Positions 57,002 through 64,000 of a stretch of 64,000 bases of DNA are shown piece by piece. The translations under genes were made by a program, and so were the position numbers. Position 1 is the first letter of the stretch, and each line of letters opens with the position of its first letter. The notes beneath the pieces are model-generated. The model searched no databases and was not told the DNA's origin. It saw only the letters and a list, made by a program, of their open reading frames with translations. The DNA is taken from positions 1,922,001-1,986,000 of the forward strand of contig JAHYIO010000003.1 of the NCBI GenBank assembly GCA_020543525.1. The letters run 5' to 3'. The stretch comes from Coriolopsis trogii (lineage: Eukaryota > Basidiomycota > Agaricomycetes > Polyporales > Polyporaceae).

Positions 57002-58192
57002 ATGCTCTTGCTTCGACTCTCTCATCTTGCTCACATCACCTCTAAACGGTCTCCGTGCACCCCGCATCGTCTCGTCTCTGCTTCCTTTTCCTCCTCTGCG
57101 TCCCTAGCCATGAAGGTCCTTCCTGTACCCGTTCGCGACGACAACTATGCCTATCTTCTCATTGACGACACCTCCAACAAAGCCGCGGCAGTAGACCCGT
57201 ACGATGTTCCCAAAGTCAAGGCTGCTGCCGAGAAAGCCGGCGTACAGATCGTCGCAGGCATCACAACACACCATCACTTCGATCACAGCGGAGGAAACAA
57301 GGTCAGTACATGCTATATGCTGGCCCATGTACTTGTGCTTTCTCCACAGTGCTTCATCCGAATTTGCGCCCACAGGACTTCGTAAGTCTACAACATCCAA
57401 TCGTATTGCCTCCGTCCAGCCCGTAACAGAACACAATGTAGGCGGCTACCTATCCAGACGCCCCCATTTATGGTGGCAGTACCAAGATTCCTGCCTTGAC
57501 GAAACAAGTCAAGGACAAGGATGAGTTCGACGTCGCAGGTATACATGTCAAGTGAGTCGTTTCTCCGTGTTCCACGTTCCACCATAATCTCACGCAGACA
57601 CTCGCTTGCGCCCATCTTGGTCACTGCTCCGGATATAACTGCGCCTCCTTCGCGCACACCACATGATATCTCAGATGCCTTGCTACCCCATGCCACACCC
57701 AGGACTCTATCTGTTACTACGTGACCGACAGCACCGGAAACCACCCGGGCGGTGTGTTCACGGGAGACACCCTCTTCATCGCCGGTTGCGGCCGTTTCTT
57801 CGAGGGCACCGGCGCCGAGATGCACGCCGCGCTCTCCTACCTCGGCACGCTCCCGCCCCAGACGGTCGTGTACGACGGACACGAATACACGAAGGGCAAC
57901 CTCGCGTTTGCTAAGAGCGTCGACCCAGAGAACCCTGCAATTGCCCGCCTCGAGAAGCTCATCGAGGACGGTGTGATCCCCAACGAGCGCACGACGATTG
58001 GGGACGAGAAGGAGTGGAATCCGTTCATGCGCCTAGACAGCGCGCCCATCCAGTGCGTATCATCGCTTCCACTTGTTCCCGCAGGATGTTGTTTGCGTTG
58101 CTCACATCTGGCACAGGAAAGCGACTGGCGGCGGGGAGACGAGTGCCGTGATGGACGCTTTGAGGACACTCAAAAACAACTTCAGGGGGTGA
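57002..58192 (+). CDS. glyoxalase II (hydroxyacylglutathione hydrolase)
   Basis: A metallo-beta-lactamase-fold enzyme that hydrolyses S-lactoylglutathione to lactate and glutathione. From the second ATG (57110) it reads MKVLPVPVRDDNYAYLLIDD. The metal motif is GITTHHHFDHSGGNK, followed by DFAATYPDAPIYGGSTKIPA. Later come LATPCHTQDS, PGGVFTGDTLFIAGCGRFFE, VVYDGHEYTKGNLAFAKSVD and, after the last intron, QKATGGGETSAVMDALRTLK. From the first ATG (57002) 36 more residues precede (MLLLRLSHLAHITSKRSPCT..., no acids, many Arg/Ser/Leu), a likely mitochondrial presequence. A 6-base exon at 57376-57381 supplies DF. The stop is at 58190-58192. Both cytosolic and mitochondrial forms may arise from one gene. 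Confidence 0.93.
57376..57381 (+). other. 6-base internal exon of glyoxalase II
   Basis: GACTTC lies between GCCCACAG and GTAAGT. Phase 0 on both sides; it gives GGNK-DF-AATYP. The perfect donor and the usual length of this loop in the family support it. Skipping would delete two residues in frame. Confidence 0.8.
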
Positions 58193-58967
58193 GCGCGGTA
58201 TGTGGTCCCGAGTTCGATCGGGCGGGACGTTGGTGTGCGAAGCTCCAGAGGTCCATCTTCATCTGACGACGGTTCGTGATGAACTCTAGGCGCAGCTATT
58301 TGTGAACCACTTTCTACTCTTACCAAGCAGAATCTGTAGCATCGTCGAAGAAGTCGTGGTTGCTGTATTTGTATCGGTGCTTGCGCATATACTGATTAGG
58401 GAGGTTGCAAACCCTTCCTGTTACCACGGAGTCGAGTACTGCGCTCCGATGGAAGCTCGGACGACGGCAGGTACGTCTCTTCAGGCCGCTCCCTTGTCTA
58501 ATTGGAGTTGGGATGTCAGGTGTGACAATCTGCCATTACTGCCGCAAGAACGGTGTAATAGCGAGGCGTAATATTACACAGCTCCAAAACAGCTGTAATA
58601 TATCTCCACTCACCTGGACTATTGATTCGTCGTGTCGTGCAGGAGTCAGCGGCTACGTTTGAGCATATTTGAGCAGCGTTTTGATCATCGATTTCGCGCA
58701 ATGTTGTCGGCCGACGGTCTACAAGCTCATCCTTTCGTCCCATCGACCGAAATATTGTGTTGTGAGCCGCGCGTGTGCCCTCCTTCGCAAGAAGGTCGGG
58801 CCGTATGATAATTTTACATGTTCCACAGCCGATTCGTAGAGTAACGAGAGGGGTACAATCACACGGAGGATCCCCAAGACCAGGAGCCGGGAGCGAAAGC
58901 AACACGGGCGCAATATGAGCCGAAGACGCGGGTGCATGTACATGTACATGTGTATGTGCATGTGTGA
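58193..58967. other. convergent intergenic region, no gene seen
   Basis: About 775 bases between glyoxalase II (+) and SFT2 (-). Near the SFT2 stop there is an alternating CATGTA/CATGTG tract (about 58934-58966). Nothing else. Confidence 0.5.
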
Positions 58968-59858
58968 TTACATGCCAAAGACTTTGAGGACGGCAGAGCG
59001 GGCGTAGGGGATGTAGGAGAGTGTGTACCATGTGTACGCGAGGTACTCGATGATCACGAAGACTGAAACATACTGCTGTAAGTGACTAGTCCCAACAGAG
59101 ATCTGACGATGGAAGGCAAGACTCACTTATGCAGAGGAGCTAGAAGCGGGCGAAGAAGATGGGAACGCGTCAACGAGGTCTTCGGGGCGCAGTGATGCGT
59201 GGGGAACGGGAAGAGTGTGCACTCACGTCGCTGCGGATGACGAATGCGCCGACAAAGATGAGGGCTATCGAGCCGAGGAAGATGATGGTGGCCACGACGC
59301 GGACGGGCTTGAACATCTGTGATGGGCGGGTGCGTTAGTATCCCGTTCTACATGGCCTAAAGGCGGGAAGGACGTGCCATTTTGAGTTGTTTCGTGAACT
59401 GAGTATGTCGTAACAGGCGTGTATGAGATATTACTCGCGGTGGCGTGAATGGGGATATGGACGTACCCCGATCAAGAAACCGGTTCCAATGAGGGATATA
59501 ATGGTCCCAATTCCGTAGAGGACTGTGTAGCGCTGCGTTAATGGCAGGCCATTATAGTGGAGACCTCGACGATAGACTTACAAGCAAAACTGGCGAGCGA
59601 ACCGAGGAACAGGAAGATGCTCCCAAGCAAGCTCAGGACGAAGCCTATCGCAAGGCTATGCGTTTCGACAAAGGCATTCTAAGTTATAACCTCTCACTGA
59701 TACGCTCACAGGAGCACTCACCATCCAAAAAACCCATACAACCGCTGTGTCCGCGTCAGCCCCAAGAACTTGAATGCAGAGTCACCCTCGAAGAACTGCG
59801 TATCCGGGATCGCGCCGCCCGCGGCTTCCAAGTTGAACCAGCCCTTAGATGTCGCCAT
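58968..59858 (-). CDS. SFT2: SFT2 family Golgi vesicle-transport protein
   Basis: A four-helix membrane protein of retrograde endosome-to-Golgi traffic. Spliced exons give MATSKGWFNLEAAGGAIPDT, QFFEGDSAFKFLGLTRTQRL and YGFF, then AIGFVLSLLGSIFLFLGSLA. Next come VLYGIGTIISLIGTGFLIG, MFKPVRVVATIIFLGSIALI and FVGAFVIRSD. The last exon has VFVIIEYLAYTWYTLSYIPY, then ARSAVLKVFGM. The LTRTQRLYGF cytosolic segment, the GTGFLIG helix and the [LA]TWY-[ST]LS-[YF]IP-[YF]AR end are SFT2 hallmarks. Stop at 58968-58970. At least five introns. Confidence 0.92.
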
Positions 59859-60853
59859 TTCAACGTGAGGTAGTCAAAGGTGATTAGAGGTGGAGCTCCG
59901 AAGCGGCGGGATGGAAACAAAGGGTGACGGCGAGGTGAAACAACGGAGGGAGGTTGAGAGGAGGCCAGCAAGCTCTCGGCGGTGTTGCTGAGACGAGTCT
60001 ATGGGCGCCAAGTCGACTGTGCTGCTCTTCGGCGAAGCGGCAAGCACGACAACACGTGGAGTAGACGCCTGTACGCGATGCGACCGACGCGTCCGGCACC
60101 GACCGTGACGTTTGTGTACGTTGTACACCGACATCCGTGACCTTGATATACTCAGCTTGCGAACAGCGTGGGCTGGCCATGCAGTTAATGCTTGCTTAGC
60201 TTACCATTTTTTGCTACGACGAGACACAGAAGTCACATACATCCTGCTCGGGCCGACTCGAGACACAACTTCCGGGCAGTGAGGGCTGAATCGGAGGCTC
60301 TGCGTCGGTGACCGAAGGGAAGTTCAAAGTCGGATAGATGGTGAGCTGATCCAATAGACCTCAGTCATACCAACGGCTTAATGGAGCAGGGACAGCGTAT
60401 GATGACAAAAAGCTTGGACTTCTGTACAGTAGTCGAGGTTGTCCGAGCCAAAATAGGCCCAACACGCATATCCATTGCATATCCCCGTGGACATGAAGCT
60501 GATTCACCTTGACACTTCTACGCGATTGTCGTGGAAGACGTATGTTCCGTTATGGTCAACATCCTATGCCAAATGTTACCCTACATGGTCGAGGTCGGGT
60601 CAGGCTATGAGCAGAATACACATGACCAGTCTATATCAGGGAATTGGGTCTACAGGGTCACGGTTCTTCTCGTGGTGCGCGCCCCTCTTCCTCTTGCTAT
60701 CGCCGTGTCTAGTCCCCAACGGCGGCAGGATCTTGGGTATATAAGGCTGCTTGTTGGCAGTGAAGACACAGCGCACTTCACCCTCTCCTTTTCGCCTCCT
60801 CTATTCTGCACTACGTGCTAGTGTGCGGGTTAACACATTGAATACAGATCGCT
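59859..60853. other. divergent intergenic region SFT2 / dioxygenase
   Basis: About 1 kb between divergent starts. No coding pattern; a TATA box for the dioxygenase lies at 60738. Confidence 0.5.
60738..60745 (+). promoter_or_regulatory. TATA box of the dioxygenase gene
   Basis: TATATAAG in TTGGGTATATAAGGC, 116 bases before the ATG at 60854. A strong TATA fits an inducible gene. Confidence 0.6.
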
Positions 60854-62275
60854 ATGGATCCTCCACCTCAGAAAGCAGAGTCTAACGGACTTCCACCGTA
60901 CCCTTTCCAGCTGCCGGTGAGTGAGAAGATGGACCTTGTCTCGTTCTGAAGAAGGAACGGACATTAACCTCCCGTGTACGCAGTACCCTGACGGTCCGGA
61001 TGTCATCACCGACAATCTCTTGAAGATTGCGGAACTCGTCCCGAATGAGTACGTATATGCGCTCGTACATTCCCTCAGGATACGCCAAACTGACATGTTT
61101 CATCCTTCTTTGACAGACGGCGGAAGTTCCTGGCGAAGAACTTGATCACTCACCTGCACCAATTCGTTCGCGAGACTAGGTATGTTCGCACAAATGTGTG
61201 AGGGATGTAGCTGTTCGTGCTCACCGATGGTCCACAAGCCTTACCACTGATGAGTGGATGGAAGCCATCCAGTTCCTGACGAGAGTCGGACAGAAGTGCA
61301 CTCCCCTCCGCCAAGAGTTCATCTTGCTCTCAGACGTTCTGGGTGTCTCGGCCATCGTGGACTCGATAAACAACCCACCCGTCGAAGGAGGCACGGAGAG
61401 CAGCGTCCTCGGACCGTTCTTCACCGAAGACGCGCCTGATCGTGAGTGCTTAGAAGCACGAGAGGACTACAGTCTGAACTCTAACGGCCTATGGTCCGGT
61501 AGTCGAGAACGGCGAATCCATCGCGTCCGAGGGCAAGGGTGACTATATGTATGTTGAAGGACGGGTCTTGAGCACCGATGGGACGCCGATTCCGAACGCC
61601 ACGATCGAGACATGGGAAACGGACGCGGACGGTGAGTGCGGGTGTGTATAGCACTGGCAGAAAGCCGTTAACAAGACCCATATCAAGGCTATTATGACAC
61701 TCAATATGCCAACCGCGAGAAGCCCGAGTGTAGAGGTCGCCTCCACACAGACAAGGATGGCCGGTATGGGTACCGTGCTGTCGTCCCCGTAGCGTACCCG
61801 ATCCCGGGAGACGTACGTTATTCTCTGGTCTTGCGCGGATGCATGATCCGGGGTGTACTGACGTCAGGTACTCTGCAGGGTCCTGTGGGGGAGCTTCTCC
61901 TAGGCATGGGGAGGCACAACATGCGCCCGGCTCATCTGCACATCATGGTCGAGGCGCCAGGATTCAGGAAGCTGACTACGGCGTTCTATCCCGAGGGCGA
62001 TATATGGTTGGAGTGTGATGCGGTTTTCGGCCCTAAGAAATCCCTCGTGGTGGTATGTGCCCTTACCCTTGTGAAACTAGCGAACTCACGTTGATCACTT
62101 CACGCCGCAGAAACTCCAGGAAGTGAAAGACGAGGCGGAGACCCGGAAGCGCGGGTTCCTGAAGGGCGACTCGTTCAAGCTTGTTCAGCGTGATATCATC
62201 CTTGTTCCCGAGACGAAGGCAGTTGAGACATTCAAGGCGAACGCAGAAGCGGCAGCAAAGAACGCGGTTGCATGA
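60854..62275 (+). CDS. intradiol ring-cleavage dioxygenase
   Basis: A non-haem Fe(III) dioxygenase of the catechol/hydroxyquinol 1,2-dioxygenase group. It starts MDPPPQKAESNGLPYPFQLP and has the intradiol N-terminal helical domain (NLITHLHQFVRETSLTTDEW, MEAIQFLTRVGQKCTPLRQE). The catalytic part has SVLGPFFTEDAPD, VEGRVLSTDGTPIPNATIET and WETDADGYYDTQYANREKPE, with the first ligand Tyr, then GRYGYRAVVPVAYPIPGDGP with the second Tyr. RPAHLHIMVEAPGFRKL gives the two His ligands. Ends AAAKNAVA. No signal peptide, so it is intracellular. The linker domain and length (about 310 residues) point to hydroxyquinol 1,2-dioxygenase, the ring-opening step in fungal vanillate and lignin-monomer catabolism; catechol as substrate is not excluded. 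Confidence 0.92.
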
Positions 62276-62671
62276 ACGGATCAGGACAGCTTTGTAACAC
62301 CTGTGTATAGTAGCGATGAGCACCCTTGAATTGTTTGTGCTTGTGCGTCTCGTGTTTGCCTGCCGGATCGCACGCTATTGTGGGGCGCATGTTTGTCTGC
62401 CTTAGTGAATCAAACAAGAATCAAAGACGGGCAGCTATCTGGGCAGGTGGTGATAGCACGGACAGGTGTGGGCCCACAGGATGGTGGCCGGGCGATGGGG
62501 ATTGGTGGAGGTGCAGTGAACGGCGTTAGCCGAGGACGCGTGTTTACCTCGTTGCCTGCAGTATACACAAGGATCTGGCGCATCGTTCGCGTTCTCCTCT
62601 ATCTCTCCCCCTCCCCTTCACACCCCTCTCTCTCCCGGAGCAAGAGCTCGCTGGACACTGCGATCGCTGGC
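62276..62671. other. intergenic, tandem plus-strand genes
   Basis: A 396-base spacer holding the dioxygenase 3' UTR and the promoter of the next gene. A pyrimidine-rich stretch (about 62595-62640) precedes the start at 62672. Confidence 0.5.
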
Positions 62672-64000
62672 ATGGATCCCATCAACACCAGAGATAACGT
62701 CTTTTCGCGCGGCCCCGCCACCCCACCCCCAGGCCCCGCCGCCGGCCAGTCATTCCAGGTCCTTCCCGCCCTCACAAACGAGCCCCATGTCTCCCCAGTC
62801 CCCTCTCAACGCGAACCTGCTCAACAAAGCACGGCGCAATCTGAACTTGAGTCTCTCTTCCATGGTCTCAGTGCCACTTCCGCTTCCCATGTAAGCCCGC
62901 AGCCGAGCATCGCGAGCGCAAACAATATCTATCAGGGCCCCCAGGAGCAACCGCACTCTGGGCCTGCAACCCCAGCGTCCGGGCACGCTGGTTCCATTTC
63001 TTCCAACATCTCTGGTCCCAGCAACCAGCAGTCTGCGGAGCGGCAAAACGCCCTCCTCTCTCTTCTCGGCGCTGTCGCGTCCCCCTCTTCAAACCCTCAA
63101 CCCATGCCGCCAATGGGTCCCGTGCAACCACAGCAGGTGCCCACGCCTCCGGGCTCTGCGCCTAGGCCGAGCATGACGAACAGCGAGTCGCAGGGCAAGT
63201 TGTTGTTGGAGCAGTTGATGTCCGGGTGAGTGCCACAGTTCAGATCTCCGTGCAGTGGTCGCTGCAGGACTACTTCTGGAATCAATTGTGTTCTTGTGGA
63301 CGTGGTCGATATTGCCATGCAAATCGCGGCTTTTTTTGCTTCGGTATTTCCGCACATGTGCTACTGCCCACACTTGTCAACACGGCAGCCGATGGCTTGT
63401 CTTCCCTACGTGGGGTTATGCCAGCGACTTCATGTAGTTGATTTGCATGAATGTTCACAGTGCCGTTGGCGAACAGTTTTTTCTTGAATCTGATGTTACA
63501 TGGAATGTATTCAATTCTTACTCCTATCCTTGCAGTGCGCACAGGCACCCTCAATCAGAGGCCCAACAACCGAATTCGTCGCTTCCGCCTCCGGGTCCTC
63601 AGTCGTCTTACGTTCCACAATCCGCCGAGCAGCCGCACCATGACGAGTACGCCGTTCCGCCACAGGAGCTCTACTCACACGAGCGCGAGAGCCCCTCTGG
63701 TATGCACATGCCACAAGACTCACAGCAGCGTGCACCGTCCCCCGCTCGTCGATCTCTGTTTGATTTCGTTTCTCCTTTTGACGCTCTCACCAACACCAAC
63801 ACGAATACCGGTGCTAAGAGGAAGCAGCAGCAGCAGTCTCCCCAGCCCGCACCATCTTCCGATGACCCCTCTTCTTGGAATCCTTTGACCATCGACCCAA
63901 AGCGCAAGTCCGTTGAGAATCTCATGGACCAACTCACGCGGGGACAGGCGCCCCAGCCGCAACCGATTCAGCCACCAGTCGCTCCTTACGATCCATACCA
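62672..64000 (+). CDS. low-complexity Pro/Gln/Ser-rich protein, 3' truncated
   Basis: The N-terminal part of a larger protein running off the window. It starts MDPINTRDNVFSRGPATPPP. The sequence is mostly disordered but carries leucine-rich short motifs: AERQNALLSLLGAVASP, QGKLLLEQLMSG and RKSVENLMDQLTRG, plus RRSLFDFVSPFDALTN. After exon 1 an intron (about 63227-63535, GTGAGT...CTTGCAG) of about 310 bases leads into GAHRHPQSEAQQPNSSLPPP. The short helical leucine motifs recall those of mRNA-decay scaffold proteins (Dcp2/Pdc1/EDC4 type), but this is only a resemblance. The defining domain lies beyond the edge. Function not assigned. Confidence 0.65.

Noticed and set aside
58934..58966. Alternating CATGTA/CATGTG tract beside the SFT2 stop
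   Set aside because: Considered as a Pumilio-type 3' UTR site, but no full UGUANAUA match on the transcript strand; kept only as a note.

Overview
The window looks like a piece of nuclear genome from a filamentous basidiomycete, probably an Agaricomycete of the wood- or litter-decay type. The evidence is a GC-rich sequence, dense genes on both strands, many short GT-AG introns of about 45-70 bases with CTNAC-like branch points, a fungal Zn2Cys6 regulator, fungal-type QCR10, PIG-Y and SFT2, and a fungal carbohydrate and aromatic-degradation repertoire (GH92, GH43-CBM35, intradiol dioxygenase). I see no transposon, tRNA, rRNA, CRISPR array or plasmid feature. All gene models were built by hand from reading frames, splice sites and family motifs.

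Layout. 1-7.5 kb: 3' part of a GH92 alpha-mannosidase (+), a tiny PIG-Y-like GPI-GlcNAc-transferase subunit (-), an unknown protein (-) and an MFS transporter (+). 7.9-18 kb: a long-chain acyl-CoA synthetase ending in SKL (-), a penta-EF-hand protein (-), a HAD-like hydrolase also ending in SKL (+), QCR10 of complex III (-) and NOP16 of 60S ribosome assembly (+). 19-22 kb: a Zn2Cys6 transcription factor (+). 24.8-36 kb: a zinc-ribbon protein (+), a membrane-anchored aspartic protease (-), the Rab GTPase YPT1 (+), a cyclin L (-), an Arg/Pro/Ser-rich protein (+), a four-exon orphan gene (-) and the vitamin B6 synthase PDX1/SNZ (-). 36.8-43.8 kb: a secreted GH43-CBM35 exo-beta-1,3-galactanase (+), mitochondrial ribosomal protein mL49 (-) and an unknown Pro/Ser-rich protein (+). 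47.5-54.3 kb: SRP receptor alpha (-) and an Argonaute (+), divergent from a 331-base spacer. 55.3-64 kb: a Ser/Thr-rich single-pass membrane protein (-), glyoxalase II (+), SFT2 (-), an intradiol dioxygenase (+) and the start of a low-complexity protein cut by the window edge (+). Three stretches (22.0-24.8, 39.1-41.75 and 43.8-47.5 kb) appear to hold no gene.

The genes do not form one pathway; most are housekeeping genes side by side. The clearest unusual signal is gene architecture. Seven internal exons of 6-15 bases were found (two of them in Argonaute), each supported by splice sites and by the conserved residues it supplies. Automated gene callers would probably miss them. Other notable points are an Argonaute with Asp where the catalytic His is usual, two neighbouring PTS1 (SKL) proteins, a GC-AG intron in QCR10, a glyoxalase II with paired in-frame starts suggesting dual targeting, two introns without in-frame stops, and a run of 29 G.
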